A stretch of DNA of 64,000 nt from Luteolibacter rhizosphaerae (GCF_025950095.1 NZ_JAPDDR010000003.1:496001-560000), one strand, 5' to 3'; numbered from the stretch's first letter, positions 8,795 through 18,989 are shown. A program made the numbers and translations. The notes: generated by a model from the sequence alone, not told the origin.

Positions 8795-9097
8795 ATGCAC
8801 CTTTCCCCGCGCGAACAGGAGAAGCTGCTCGTCGTCGTCGCCGCCGATCTCGCCCGCCGCCGCCGTGATCGCGGCGTGAAGCTGAATTATCCGGAAACCG
8901 TCGCCCTTATCACCGCCGAGATCTTCGAGGGCGCCCGCGATGGCAAGTCGGTGGCCGAACTCATGAGCTACGGCACCACCCTCGTCACCCGGGATCAGGT
9001 CATGGAAGGCGTGGCCGAGATGATCCACGACATCCAGGTGGAAGCCACCTTCCCCGATGGCACCAAGCTCGTCACCGTCCACCATCCCGTTAGATAA
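8795..9097 (+). CDS. ureA: Urease subunit gamma
   Basis: A 100-residue structural subunit of nickel urease, which hydrolyses urea to ammonia and carbon dioxide. It shows the family hallmarks: an N-terminal LSPREQEKL, the [10 protein letters not shown] segment and a C-terminal [13 protein letters not shown]. The ATG at 8795 is the standard family start. Its TAA overlaps the ureB ATG by one base, indicating coupled expression of subunits. Confidence 0.96.
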   Translation: MHLSPREQEKLLVVVAADLARRRRDRGVKLNYPETVALITAEIFEGARDGKSVAELMSYGTTLVTRDQVMEGVAEMIHDIQVEATFPDGTKLVTVHHPVR

Positions 9098-9414
9098 TGA
9101 TCCCCGGTGAAATCATCACGCCTGCCGGCGCGCCGGACATCGAGCTGAATGTCGGCTTGGCCAAACTGAAGCTCGCCGTCTCTAACAAGGGCGACCGGCC
9201 CGTGCAGGTCGGTAGCCACTTCCACTTTGCGGAGGTGAACAGCGAGCTCGATTTCGATCGCTCTGCCGCCCGTGGCTATCGTCTCGACATTCCCGCCGGC
9301 ACCGCCGTCCGCTTCGAGCCTGGCGATACCCGCGAGGTTCCTCTCGTCGCTTTCGCCGGCAAGCGCGAGATCTACGGGCTGAACAACAGGGTGGATGGAC
9401 CCTTGGATGCCTGA
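9097..9414 (+). CDS. ureB: Urease subunit beta
   Basis: A 105-residue structural subunit of urease. The opening MIPGEI, the [11 protein letters not shown] block and the [15 protein letters not shown] segment are diagnostic. It is encoded as a separate gene, as in Klebsiella, not fused to the gamma subunit as in Helicobacter. It directly overlaps ureA and is followed after 36 bases by ureC. Confidence 0.96.
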   Translation: MIPGEIITPAGAPDIELNVGLAKLKLAVSNKGDRPVQVGSHFHFAEVNSELDFDRSAARGYRLDIPAGTAVRFEPGDTREVPLVAFAGKREIYGLNNRVDGPLDA

Positions 9415-9450
9415 GCCAATCACGGAACTGCTTTCCTTCCCTTTCCCGCG

Positions 9451-11172
9451 ATGACCCAAACCCGCGCCAACTACGCCGGCACTTTCGGCCCCACGGTCGG
9501 CGACCGTGTCCGCCTCGCCGATACCGAGCTCTTCATCGAGGTTGAACGCGACCTCATCGCGGAGAACGGTGGCTATGGGAATGAAGTGAAGTTCGGCGGC
9601 GGCAAGGTCATCCGCGATGGAATGGCCCAGTCGCCCTTGGCCTGCGATGCCGATTGCCCTGACCTCGTTATCACCAATGCGCTGATCCTCGATGCCGCGC
9701 AAGGCGTGATCAAGGCGGATATCGGCATCAAGCACGGCTGCATTGTCGGCATCGGTCACGCAGGGAATCCGCTGCTGCAGGATGGCATCACCATGGTCAT
9801 CGGCGCGGCCACCGAGATCATCGCCGGTGAAGGCTGCATCATCACCGCCGGTGGCATCGACACCCACATCCACTTTATCTGCCCGCAGCAGATCGAGCAT
9901 GCCATCGCCAGCGGCACCACCACCCTCATCGGCGGTGGCACCGGCCCTGCCCACGGCACCTACGCCACCACTTGCACGCCGGGGAAGTGGAACATCCGCC
10001 GCATGCTCGAAGCTGCCGAGGCCTTTCCGGTCAATCTGGGCTTCCTCGGCAAGGGCAACTGCTCCTCGCCCGAACCGCTGCGCGAACAGGTGCTCGCCGG
10101 AGCCATCGGCCTCAAGCTCCACGAGGACTGGGGCACCACGCCTGCTGCCATCGACACCTGCCTCACCGTGGCGGATGAACTCGATGTCCAGGTCGCCATC
10201 CACACCGACACGCTGAACGAAGCCGGTTTCGTCGAGAGCACCCTCGCCGCCTTCAAGGGCCGCACCATTCACACCTACCATTCGGAAGGCGCGGGCGGCG
10301 GTCATGCGCCGGACATCATCCGCGTCTGCGGCGAGGCGAATGTCCTCCCGTCTTCCACCAATCCGACGCGACCTTTCACGGTGAACACGATCGACGAGCA
10401 TCTCGACATGCTCATGGTCTGCCATCACCTCGACTCCCGCATCCCGGAAGACGTCGCCTTCGCTGAAAGCCGCATCCGCCCGGAGACCATCGCCGCGGAG
10501 GATCTGCTGCACGATCTCGGTGCCATCTCGATGATGTCGTCGGATTCGCAAGCGATGGGCCGCATCGGCGAGGTGATCACCCGCACCTGGCAGACCGCTC
10601 ACAAGATGAAGGTGCAGTTCGGCAAGCTGGAGGGTGAGAGCCACCCCGCCGCCGATAACTTCCGCGCCCTGCGCTACGTCGCGAAATATACCATCTGTCC
10701 CGCGCTTACCCACGGCATCGGCCACGTCGTCGGCAGCATCGAGGTCGGCAAGCTCGCGGACCTCGTCATCTGGAAGCCCGCCTTCTTCGGCGTGAAGCCG
10801 GAGACCGTCTTGAAGGGCGGACTCATCGCATGGGCGAACATGGGGGACCCGAATGCGTCCATCCCCACCCCGCAGCCGATGATGTATCGCCCGCAATTCG
10901 GGGCTTTCGGCAAGGCCGTGCACGCTACCTCCATCACCTTCGTCAGCGCCTCCTCTCTTGAGTCGGGCTCGCTCGACGACCTCGGCCTGCAGAAGCAACT
11001 CGTGGCCGTGAAAGGCTGCCGCAGTGTCAGCAAGAAGGACCTGCCCTTTAATGACGCCTTGCCCAAGATCACCGTGGACCCCGAGACCTACACCGTCACC
11101 GCCGACGGCAAGGAACTCCGCTGCGAACCCTTGGCGGTCCTGCCGATGGCCCAGCGCTATTTCCTGTTCTGA
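9451..11172 (+). CDS. ureC: Urease subunit alpha (catalytic)
   Basis: A 573-residue amidohydrolase-fold catalytic subunit. The dinickel ligands are in place: H139 and H141 (THIH), carbamylated K222 (GLKLHEDWG), H251 (AIHTD), H277 (TYHSEG) and D365 (SSDSQ). The mobile-flap Cys-His is C324-H325 (CHHLDSR). Length is a few residues above the usual 567. It should therefore be catalytically competent if nickel is inserted by UreEFG and a UreD, the last of which is not encoded here. A toxin-antitoxin pair separates ureC from ureE. Confidence 0.97.
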   Translation: MTQTRANYAGTFGPTVGDRVRLADTELFIEVERDLIAENGGYGNEVKFGGGKVIRDGMAQSPLACDADCPDLVITNALILDAAQGVIKADIGIKHGCIVGIGHAGNPLLQDGITMVIGAATEIIAGEGCIITAGGIDTHIHFICPQQIEHAIASGTTTLIGGGTGPAHGTYATTCTPGKWNIRRMLEAAEAFPVNLGFLGKGNCSSPEPLREQVLAGAIGLKLHEDWGTTPAAIDTCLTVADELDVQVAIHTDTLNEAGFVESTLAAFKGRTIHTYHSEGAGGGHAPDIIRVCGEANVLPSSTNPTRPFTVNTIDEHLDMLMVCHHLDSRIPEDVAFAESRIRPETIAAEDLLHDLGAISMMSSDSQAMGRIGEVITRTWQTAHKMKVQFGKLEGESHPAADNFRALRYVAKYTICPALTHGIGHVVGSIEVGKLADLVIWKPAFFGVKPETVLKGGLIAWANMGDPNASIPTPQPMMYRPQFGAFGKAVHATSITFVSASSLESGSLDDLGLQKQLVAVKGCRSVSKKDLPFNDALPKITVDPETYTVTADGKELRCEPLAVLPMAQRYFLF

Positions 11173-11174
11173 GC

Positions 11175-11206
11175 TTGATTCGTGTGCCTATTCGTGTATA
11201 CACGAA
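11175..11206 (+). promoter_or_regulatory. Promoter and perfect palindromic operator of the toxin-antitoxin pair
   Basis: A perfect 16-base palindrome TTCGTGTATACACGAA (11191-11206) lies 2 bases before the antitoxin ATG. A possible -35 TTGATT (11175-11180) and -10 TATACA (11197-11202) are 16 bases apart, so the -10 sits inside the palindrome. This is the arrangement expected for autorepression. Transcription would start at or next to the ATG, giving a leaderless mRNA; no ribosome-binding sequence is visible. Confidence 0.65.
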
Positions 11207-11208
11207 GC

Positions 11209-11439
11209 ATGAAGACGATCACCTTGGATGAGGTCGCCTATGAGCGGTTGAAGGCTTGGAAAAAGGGCCCGAAGGACTCTTTTTCCAATGTTGTCAAAAG
11301 GCTGGTTCCCGAGGCCGGCACGCTGGGATCATTCCTCCAATTTTCCCAAGCAAACCGGACGGATCAACTCAAAGGCAACGACATCCTTGAGAAATCGGTC
11401 AACGAACGTTCATCGGTGAAAAGCGATCCATGGAGCTGA
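11209..11439 (+). CDS. VapB-type antitoxin
   Basis: A 76-residue protein with an N-terminal DNA-binding half (MKTITLDEVAYERLKAWK) typical of the DUF217/VapB putative-antitoxin group, and a variable C-terminal half that would bind the toxin. It overlaps the PIN toxin gene by 10 bases, as expected for a toxin-antitoxin operon. Base composition is less GC-rich than the flanking urease genes. The ATG at 11209 lies just after the palindromic operator; the upstream in-frame start at 11182 would read through that operator and is unlikely. Confidence 0.75.
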   Translation: MKTITLDEVAYERLKAWKKGPKDSFSNVVKRLVPEAGTLGSFLQFSQANRTDQLKGNDILEKSVNERSSVKSDPWS

Positions 11440-11822
11440 TCGCGGATACAACCTTTCTTGTTGGTCTATGGAGGCGACAGGCCTGGGCTACCAAGTTTGC
11501 CGGAGAGAATGCTTCGACAGCTATCGCCATTCCTTGGGGGGTTCTTGGTGAGTTTTGGCATGGCACCTTGAGGGCTGGCCACGACTTCGATGTCGTAAAG
11601 CGTTTCCTAGCCTTGGGGATACCGATGAACGACGCTGATCAAGTAGTGCCGGTGTACGCCCGGATCTGTTCAGAACTCCAAGACCGAGGCGACTATCGGA
11701 AGATCGGCCAGAACGATCTTTGGATTGCAGCGTCCGCGGTTGCTCTTGGAAAGCCCTTGGTGACTCGAAACAGGAGACACTTCGAATCAATCAGAGAGCT
11801 TCAACTCGTGATTGTCGGCTAA
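11430..11822 (+). CDS. PIN-domain toxin (VapC-like ribonuclease)
   Basis: A 130-residue PIN domain. Acidic metal ligands are visible: D6 (IADTTF), E41 (LGEFW) and D95 (GQNDLWIAA), with the downstream LVTRNRRHFE motif that closes the fold. VapC toxins are magnesium-dependent RNases, often cutting tRNA or rRNA. The gene overlaps its antitoxin and ends 4 bases before ureE. The pair thus sits inside the urease operon, which suggests insertion or a stabilising role. Confidence 0.85.
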   Translation: MELIADTTFLVGLWRRQAWATKFAGENASTAIAIPWGVLGEFWHGTLRAGHDFDVVKRFLALGIPMNDADQVVPVYARICSELQDRGDYRKIGQNDLWIAASAVALGKPLVTRNRRHFESIRELQLVIVG

Positions 11823-11826
11823 AGCC

Positions 11827-12258
11827 ATGCACCTCATCCAGCGCTCCCTTTCTCCTTCTTCAGCCCTTACCGCTGCAGACCAGATCACTCTCCATGCGGA
11901 GCGCCGCCAGTTCCTCAAGCGTCGCTGGCGCGGCATCGCGGATGACGGCACCGAGTTCGGTTTCGACCTCGATTCCCGCCTGACCGATGGCTGCGTGATC
12001 TTCCAGCAGGACGGCAAGGACTACATCGTCCGCCAGGTGCCGGAGTTGGTGTATGAGGTCATCTACCAGTCTCCCGCGCACGCCGCGCTCGTGGCATGGC
12101 GGGTCGGCAATCTCCACCTCCCCGCCCAGATCCTCGCGGACCGCATCCACGTGCTGCACGATGAGGCGATGAACCAACTCCTCGCTAGCGAAGGCTGGGA
12201 CTTCAGTGAGCCGGAAGTGCTCTTCCAACCTCTCAAGGCCATTGCCCATGCCGTCTGA
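11827..12258 (+). CDS. ureE: Urease accessory protein UreE
   Basis: A 143-residue nickel-binding metallochaperone that delivers nickel to the UreG complex. It has an N-terminal peptide-binding domain (RRQFLKRRWRG) and a C-terminal metal-binding domain (YQSPAHAALVAWRVGNLH). The usual His-rich tail is almost missing, ending AHAV, so this version probably carries nickel without bulk storage. The ATG at 11827 matches the family start. It overlaps ureF by 11 bases. Confidence 0.9.
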   Translation: MHLIQRSLSPSSALTAADQITLHAERRQFLKRRWRGIADDGTEFGFDLDSRLTDGCVIFQQDGKDYIVRQVPELVYEVIYQSPAHAALVAWRVGNLHLPAQILADRIHVLHDEAMNQLLASEGWDFSEPEVLFQPLKAIAHAV

Positions 12259-12878
12259 CCCGTGGCTCTGGCTGATGCAGGCGAACGACTCCCAGTATCC
12301 CTCGGGAGCCTACGCGCATTCCTATGGCTTGGAGGAACTCGTCGAGGCCGGTGTCTTCACCAATGCAGAGGGGTTGGAGCGTTTCCTGGAAACCCAGATC
12401 CTGCCCGCCCTCCTCACCTTCGATCTGCCCTACTTCGTCCAAGCCCACGCCGCCGCAAACGCATCCGACACTGCCCGCCTGCTGGAGCTGGATGCCGAGC
12501 TCGACGCCTGGCGCCTGCCTGCCGAAACCCGGGATGCCTCCCGCCGCATCGGCTCGCGTCGTCTCGAACTGCTTCGTCAGCTTGCGCCCTCCGATCTCGT
12601 CGAGGCGCATGCCGCCGCCTGCCCCTTCAGCCATCATCTCGTCGTCACGGCCATCGAGCTTGCGGCCATCCCCATCGCCCAAGCGGCCCGCGCCTTCGCC
12701 TTCCAGACCATCACCGGTTTCGCCACTGCGTCCATGAAGCTCATGCGCCTCGGCCAGAGTGCCTGCCAGAGCATCGTTCGCCGCATGCTCGACCTGCTTG
12801 GCAGCGACATCGATGCCGCCCTTTCCCGTCCGCCCGACGGCTGGTTCAATCCTCTGTTAGAAATCGCCTCACTCCGCC

Positions 12879-13523
<645 letters not shown>

Positions 13524-13547
13524 TACTAGACCCCCCGGAGCTTTCCC

Positions 13548-13576
13548 TTGACAATCAAGGATCGCGTCACAAACTG
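13548..13576 (+). promoter_or_regulatory. Possible promoter for the PUR-like gene
   Basis: A perfect -35 hexamer TTGACA at 13548-13553 is followed about 17 bases later only by a weak -10 (AAACTG). It lies 50 bases before a well-placed ribosome-binding site, so independent transcription is plausible but unproven. Confidence 0.3.
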
Positions 13577-13602
13577 GCGCCCTCATCCAAGGAAAGGAGG
13601 GC

Positions 13603-13812
13603 ATGGTGGACAGCGACCTTTTGCATACGGAGAAGATCTTGGCGGACCGGAAGACGTTCTTCCTCGATCTCAAGGAGAACGCTCGCGGCATGGTGGTGAA
13701 GATCACCGAGGATGTCAGCGGCAACCGCGACACGATCATGGTTCCGGCCGAAATCCTTGGTGATTTCATCGCGGCCCTGACCGACATCAAGGCCACGGCG
13801 GACAGCCGCTAG
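13603..13812 (+). CDS. Small PUR-domain (DUF3276-like) nucleic-acid-binding protein
   Basis: A 69-residue single PUR-type repeat. The stretch RKTFFLDLKENARGMVVKIT followed by a short turn and TIMVPAEILGDFIAAL resembles the Pur-alpha-like proteins of Bacteroidota and Borrelia, which bind single-stranded DNA or RNA as dimers. A strong ribosome-binding sequence (AAAGGAGG) precedes the ATG. Its place 79 bases after ureG is probably coincidental, and it may have its own promoter. Confidence 0.65.
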   Translation: MVDSDLLHTEKILADRKTFFLDLKENARGMVVKITEDVSGNRDTIMVPAEILGDFIAALTDIKATADSR

Positions 13813-13901
13813 ATGCCTTCGCATCCCTTCTGGCAGGGGGCAGAGCTGCTGGAATGTAAGGAATCCCGTGAAAATCGCGTAGGGTAGGCCCTAAGGGGTT
13901 G

Positions 13902-15803
13902 ATGCAGCCCCCGATTGCGGGCATAGTCCTAAGCGCTGAGCCCCCCTTCAGTGAAATACCGGCACCCAACAGTATTTCCGTTTTGAACCTGCTGAGACCC
14001 CTTCACGAAAACGCCTCCCCCCCCAGCGCGACAAGAAGAGAGAAGTCCGGACCCCTCCGGCGGTCCTTCCTCTTCATCGGGGTTTCGACCCTCCTGCTCT
14101 CAGGCGCGGAAGCGGCCCCGCAGGTCTCGTGGCAGCCCGTCACCGACTACTCGATCTCCTTTCCCGGCGATCGTCCTGATGCCGCCCCGGCCATCAATCC
14201 TTTCGAGAATTTCACCCACTTCGGCACCGACTTCGGCTGGATGGGTCCGGGCCAAGCCCGCATCGACGGTCACTCCGGCACCATCCGCACCAAGAAAGAG
14301 GGCGAGTGGACCGGCGTCTGGCACTCGCTCGCCGGACTGGCCTTGGAGACCGACCGCATGTTCGACCTCTCCGATGTCACCGGTCTGGGCGGTCCGCCGG
14401 AGGGTCGCGCGAAAGTAATCGCCGTGACGCTGGATGCTCGTGGCGATGGCGCCCTGCGCATCGAACTCTCGGATTCGGCCAAAATGGTCCGTTGGGCCAA
14501 GCCCCTCACCCTCGTCCCCGGCGAGCGCACCCGCCATCGCTTCGAGGTCACCGCGGAAGAGGTCGGCTCCATCAAGTTCATCAACTGGGTCGCCGAGCCC
14601 GGCTGTGCCGCAGAGGTGTCCTCCATCGGCTTCGAGGTGGAACGCGCCGAGAAGATGCCCCAGGAGGAGTGGCTCTTCCGCATCTCGCTCGGCAAGCTTC
14701 GCCGCTGCCATGATGTCGCCAGCGGCCTCACCCGCGATCGCGCCCACATTCCCGCCGGCGTCTTCGATTCCATCTCTTCGTCCGGGCTGCACGCCCTCGC
14801 CACCGCCACCGCTGCTTCGGAAGGCATCCTTGATCGGGAGCAAGCCGCTGCCGAAGTCCGCCGCACCGCCCAGACCATGCTCGGCATGCCGAAGGCGGCG
14901 GGCTTCCTGCCCCACTTCAGCCGCCGCAATCCCGAAGGCCGCCCGGAAATCCATCCCGGCACCGAGTACAGCACTGTCGATACCGCCATCGCCTTCCACT
15001 CGCTCCGCCTCGCCGCCGGGATCCTCGAGCTGGAAGACGTTGCCGCCGCGATGAACCAGGCCGTCGCGGATCTGAACTTCGATCTCGTCACTGATTCGGA
15101 GGGCTGGATCGGCCACGGCTTCACCCAGGATGGCACCACCCCGCTCGCCAGCCAGTGGCGTGATTGGGGCGGGGAGACCGCGCTGGTTCTCGCCTTGGAA
15201 GCCATGGTCCCCGGTCGCGAACCCCGCGGCCGCATGATGCAGGATGGCCGCGTCTTCCGCGGCGTCGGCTTCATCGCGGAGATCCAGAGCCTCTTCTACC
15301 CGGATTTCGACCGCACCGCGCCGGACCTTGTCAGCGGTGTGGTCTGGCCTGCCGCCCGCCGCGATCTCTTTGAGCGCCAGGCCCGCTACACCGTGGAAAA
15401 CTGGCCGGATTCCGCCGCCGCGCGCCTCGGCCTCTTCGGACTTTCCGGGGGCGAGTCCGGCATGCCCGGTGCCGGATACACCGCGAATGGCGTCGATGTC
15501 CCCGGCATCCGCTGGATCCACCCGCACGCCATGCTCATGAGTCTCGCCCTTACCGGTCGCTCGGATTTGCCCGCGGGCATTGCCAGTCTGGAGAAGGCTG
15601 GCATGCTTTTCTCACAGGGCCTCCCGGAAAACATGGAGGTCGGCTTGACTCTCTACAATCCCATGCAGGGGTCTCTGAATGCAGGCTTCGAGGCTTTGGC
15701 CGCTTACCACGGATGGAAGCGGGGGGATAATGACGTGATCGATGAGGCCAGCCGCCGCGATCCGATGTTGCGGCAGGGGATCCGCAGGTTCTGGGCCGAT
15801 TGA
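13902..15803 (+). CDS. Secreted glycoamylase-like alpha-helical-barrel protein
   Basis: About 630 residues. After a signal segment (RRSFLFIGVSTLLLSGAEA) comes a beta-rich region of about 180 residues, then a helical region with motifs such as EYSTVDTAIAFHSLRLAAG, resembling the PF10091 glycoamylase-like toroid. A glycoside-related periplasmic role is an inference. The start is uncertain. No ATG lies close to the signal peptide: the ATG at 13902 gives a 50-residue lead, and a TTG at 13983 would shorten it. RRSFL matches part of the twin-arginine motif, and long N-regions are normal for Tat signals. Confidence 0.65.
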   Translation: MQPPIAGIVLSAEPPFSEIPAPNSISVLNLLRPLHENASPPSATRREKSGPLRRSFLFIGVSTLLLSGAEAAPQVSWQPVTDYSISFPGDRPDAAPAINPFENFTHFGTDFGWMGPGQARIDGHSGTIRTKKEGEWTGVWHSLAGLALETDRMFDLSDVTGLGGPPEGRAKVIAVTLDARGDGALRIELSDSAKMVRWAKPLTLVPGERTRHRFEVTAEEVGSIKFINWVAEPGCAAEVSSIGFEVERAEKMPQEEWLFRISLGKLRRCHDVASGLTRDRAHIPAGVFDSISSSGLHALATATAASEGILDREQAAAEVRRTAQTMLGMPKAAGFLPHFSRRNPEGRPEIHPGTEYSTVDTAIAFHSLRLAAGILELEDVAAAMNQAVADLNFDLVTDSEGWIGHGFTQDGTTPLASQWRDWGGETALVLALEAMVPGREPRGRMMQDGRVFRGVGFIAEIQSLFYPDFDRTAPDLVSGVVWPAARRDLFERQARYTVENWPDSAAARLGLFGLSGGESGMPGAGYTANGVDVPGIRWIHPHAMLMSLALTGRSDLPAGIASLEKAGMLFSQGLPENMEVGLTLYNPMQGSLNAGFEALAAYHGWKRGDNDVIDEASRRDPMLRQGIRRFWAD

Positions 15804-15880
15804 CCCGCCTAACGGCCCCCGGTTTTTTATTCATTGCCGCATCGCAAACCCCGGCTTCAAATTAAGCGAACGATCACTGC

Positions 15881-17149
15881 ATGGAGGAAAGATACGAGAT
15901 CCGCGGGAAACTTGGCCAGGGGGGCCTTGGCGCGGTGTATCGTGCCTACGACCGCGCCCTGAAGCGCGAGGTCGCCGTGAAACGCATCATCTCCGGAGAT
16001 GATGCGGAGCACCGGCAGGAGGCCACCAAGCAGATGGAAAAGGAGACGGGTGCCCTCGCCGCGCTCCAGCATCCGAATATCGTTACCATCTATGACGTCG
16101 GCTCGGACGAGGACGGACCCTTCGTGGTCATGGAGCTCCTTACCGGCCAGACTCTCGATGAGATTGTGGAGAAGGCCCCGCTCACTTGGCCCGATTTTCG
16201 CGAGCTCGTCCTTCAGATTCAGGAAGCGCTCATCGCCGCGCAGGATCTCGGCCTGATCCACCGCGACCTGAAGCCGTCGAACATCATGGTGAATTGGCTG
16301 CCCTCGGGCCGCTTTCAGGCGAAGGTCGTGGACTTCGGCCTCGCGAAGTTCAGTCCGAAGGCCTCGCTCCAGACCGTAGATCATCATGACTCAATTTTCG
16401 GCTCCATCTTCTACATGGCTCCGGAGCAGTTCGAGCGCGGTCCCGTGGACTCGCGCTTGGACATGTATTCCATCGGCTGCGTCTATTACTTCACCCTGAC
16501 CGGCCGGTCACCCTTCGAGGGCGATACCGGCCCGCAGGTCATGGCCTCGCACCTCGAGCATCGTGTCATCCCGCTCGGCCAAGTCCGCCCGGATTTGCCG
16601 AAGTGGGCCTGCGACTGGGTCATGTGGCATATCAACCGGTATCCGCACGAGCGCCCGGAGAATGCCCGCGAGACGCTGAAGAGCTTCATCCAGCTCGATG
16701 TGCCGCCCTCGCAGACCATCACCCAGCCGGTGGCCCCCCGCGGCCCACGCACGATGGTCCGCCCGCCGGCTCCCGGCACCGCCGCGGCCCAGCGCCCCTC
16801 CCCGGTTCCCACGCCCCATACCATGGAGCAGCCGGTGCAGGTCCAGACCGCGCCCCAACCCCTCGCCCCGCCGGATGGCGCGCCACCCAGCCTGCACGCC
16901 ACCCAGTCGATCAGCTTCGAGCCCGAGTATACGGGGCCACCACCGCCGGATATCCCGCCGCCCCCTTCGAATATCCCGCTCCCGCCCCGCCCCGCCGGCG
17001 GTCGCGTTTACGCGCCCCAGAGCACTTATCAGGTCGTTCACAAGAAGAAGAAACCCAGCGAGGCAAAACGCAACATGCTCGCCGTCCTCGGCGGCATCGT
17101 TCTCCTCGTCGTCCTCTACTGGGTCGTCACCACCTTCTTCTCGAAGTGA
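15881..17149 (+). CDS. Membrane-anchored Ser/Thr protein kinase
   Basis: A 422-residue Hanks-type kinase. The kinase domain covers about residues 5-270, with glycine loop GKLGQGGLGAVY, ATP-anchoring K34 (VAVK), E55, catalytic loop HRDLKPSN (D129), DFG at 151-153 and MAPEQF. A Pro-rich linker of about 110 residues follows, then one membrane helix at about 394-417 near the C-terminus. This places the kinase in the cytoplasm with almost nothing outside, so it lacks the PASTA-type sensor. All catalytic residues are present. No phosphatase or FHA partner is adjacent. Confidence 0.93.
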   Translation: MEERYEIRGKLGQGGLGAVYRAYDRALKREVAVKRIISGDDAEHRQEATKQMEKETGALAALQHPNIVTIYDVGSDEDGPFVVMELLTGQTLDEIVEKAPLTWPDFRELVLQIQEALIAAQDLGLIHRDLKPSNIMVNWLPSGRFQAKVVDFGLAKFSPKASLQTVDHHDSIFGSIFYMAPEQFERGPVDSRLDMYSIGCVYYFTLTGRSPFEGDTGPQVMASHLEHRVIPLGQVRPDLPKWACDWVMWHINRYPHERPENARETLKSFIQLDVPPSQTITQPVAPRGPRTMVRPPAPGTAAAQRPSPVPTPHTMEQPVQVQTAPQPLAPPDGAPPSLHATQSISFEPEYTGPPPPDIPPPPSNIPLPPRPAGGRVYAPQSTYQVVHKKKKPSEAKRNMLAVLGGIVLLVVLYWVVTTFFSK

Positions 17150-17200
17150 TGTGATCCGCATTGGACGTCGGCGCGGGGATGCTCTAAGCCTCGCCGCGTC

Positions 17201-18484
17201 ATGCTTGATATCCGCGAGATCCGCGAAAACCCCGCCACCTTCCGCGACCGGCTGAAGGCCCGTGGCGGTGCCCACTGGACCCTGATCGATGAAGTCCTCG
17301 CCTGCGACGAAACCCGTCGCCGCGTGGAAACCGAGAAGCAATCCCTCCAGTCCGAGCGCAAGCAGACCTCCAAGCAGATCGGCATCCTGAAGGGCAAGGG
17401 CGAGGACACCTCGGCCATCGAAGCCCAAGTCCGCGCCATCAACGAGAAGATTGCCGGTCTCGATGCGCAGGCGGATGCCGCCTCGGAGAGCCAGCAGGAG
17501 TTGCTCATGAGCATACCGAATCTCCCGCACCCGGAGTGTCCGGTGGGGGACGACGAGGCTTCGAACCCCATCGTCCGCGTCTGGAACGACAAGCCGGACA
17601 TCGCCGAGCCGAAGGACCACCTCGTGCTCGCGGAAGCCCTCGGTCTGATCTCTCTGGAGGATGGCACCCGCATCGCCGGTTCCGGCTTCGCCGTCTATCG
17701 TGGGAAGGGTGCCCGCCTCGAGCGTGCCCTCATCGCCTTCTTGCTCGATCTCCAGAGCGGTGCGAATGGCTACGAGGAAGTGAACGTCCCGCACGTCGTG
17801 AAGCGCGAGTGCATGGAAGGCACCGGCCAGCTTCCGAAGTTCGAGGACGACATGTACGGCACGGATGCCGGGGAAGACGGCCGCAACCAGCTCTTCCTCG
17901 CCCCGACCGCCGAAGTGCCGGTGACCAATCTCTATCGGGATATGATCCTTTCCGAGGACGAGCTGCCCAAGAAGATGTGTGCCTACACGCCCTGCTTCCG
18001 CCGTGAGGCGGGCAGCGCCGGCCGTGACAACCGCGGCATCATCCGCATGCACCAGTTCGATAAGGTGGAGCTTGTGCAGATCGTCCACCCGGACCACGGC
18101 CTGCGCACGCTGGAAGAGCTCACCGGTCATGCCGAATCCGCGCTGCAGAAGCTCGGCCTGCACTACCGCGTCATCGAGCTCTGCACCGGCGATCTCGGCT
18201 TCGGTTCGTCGAAGACCTATGACATCGAGGTCTGGGCACCCGGTCACGGGAAGTATCTCGAAGTATCGAGCTGCTCGTGGTTCGCGGATTACCAAGCCCG
18301 CCGCATGAAGCTTCGCTTCAAGGATGCGGAAGGGAAGAACCGCGTCTGCCACACGCTGAATGGCTCCGGCACCGCCCTGCCGCGTCTCTACGTCGCCTTG
18401 CTCGAGCAGTGCCAGCAGCCGGATGGCTCCATCCGCATTCCGGATGCGTTGGTGCCCTACTTCGGCTTCCACGAGATCCGCTGA
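17201..18484 (+). CDS. serS: Seryl-tRNA synthetase
   Basis: A 427-residue class II synthetase that charges tRNA-Ser. An N-terminal coiled-coil arm of about 100 residues (Lys/Glu/Gln-rich) contacts the tRNA. The catalytic core follows, with motif 2 around TPCFRREAGSAGRDNRGIIR and motif 3 near LNGSGTALPRLYVALLE. Length and motifs are ordinary for a housekeeping enzyme. Confidence 0.97.
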   Translation: MLDIREIRENPATFRDRLKARGGAHWTLIDEVLACDETRRRVETEKQSLQSERKQTSKQIGILKGKGEDTSAIEAQVRAINEKIAGLDAQADAASESQQELLMSIPNLPHPECPVGDDEASNPIVRVWNDKPDIAEPKDHLVLAEALGLISLEDGTRIAGSGFAVYRGKGARLERALIAFLLDLQSGANGYEEVNVPHVVKRECMEGTGQLPKFEDDMYGTDAGEDGRNQLFLAPTAEVPVTNLYRDMILSEDELPKKMCAYTPCFRREAGSAGRDNRGIIRMHQFDKVELVQIVHPDHGLRTLEELTGHAESALQKLGLHYRVIELCTGDLGFGSSKTYDIEVWAPGHGKYLEVSSCSWFADYQARRMKLRFKDAEGKNRVCHTLNGSGTALPRLYVALLEQCQQPDGSIRIPDALVPYFGFHEIR

Positions 18485-18490
18485 GCCGGG

Positions 18491-18763
18491 CTAGCGCTTC
18501 AGCCATTTCCAAGCGGCCAGCAGGATCACCGAGCCCACCGTTGCGGTCAGCAGTGACCGTAACGAGGGCATGTTCGGTCCCGGCGGATCGGCCGGCAGGT
18601 ACCCTACGTGCCGGGCGATCCATCCGCCGATGAAGGCACCGGTGATCCCGAGCCCGATGGTGAGCAGGCAGCCGCCACGCTCTCCACCGGGCATGATCCG
18701 TTGCGCGATCAGGCCGGAGAAGAGACCGAGCAATACCCAGCCGAGGATCTCGTTGAGTTCCAT
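18491..18763 (-). CDS. GlsB/YeaQ/YmgE family membrane protein
   Basis: A 90-residue protein with three hydrophobic segments of the transglycosylase-associated type. GLFSGLIAQRIMPG and GLGITGAFIGGWIA are the two glycine-rich family motifs. Members are often stress-induced, and their biochemical function is not settled. It converges on serS with only 6 bases between stops. A TATGAT hexamer on the minus strand at 18775-18780 could be its -10, giving a very short leader. Confidence 0.85.
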   Translation of the reverse strand: MELNEILGWVLLGLFSGLIAQRIMPGGERGGCLLTIGLGITGAFIGGWIARHVGYLPADPPGPNMPSLRSLLTATVGSVILLAAWKWLKR

Positions 18764-18989
18764 TGGCGGGCTATATCATAAACAAATCCTGAAGGCACGG
18801 GTCGATTTCATAGGGCCGCTTGGAGCCCGAAGTCCCTCCATCGGGTGGCCCTTCCACCTCCTTTTCTCGCGAGGAAACGATTCCCCCGCCACGCGCTTCT
18901 CCGAAGACACCGGGCCGCGTTGACAGTCCCTCGGAACTGGCGTTTGCCTCCTCAAACCCATTTCCCCCGAACTGTTTCGGGCCTCCTTC

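Noticed and set aside
8995-10998. A 667-residue open frame antisense to ureB/ureC
   Set aside because: It lies opposite highly conserved urease genes, has no recognisable domain and is rich in His, Asp, Gly and Arg as expected for a GC-rich shadow frame.
13812-13825. GATGC-cttc-GCATC hairpin as the terminator of the PUR-like gene
   Set aside because: Only 5 bp of stem and no T-run.
18920-18946. TTGACA before the GH85 gene as a promoter
   Set aside because: No acceptable -10 lies 16-18 bases downstream.
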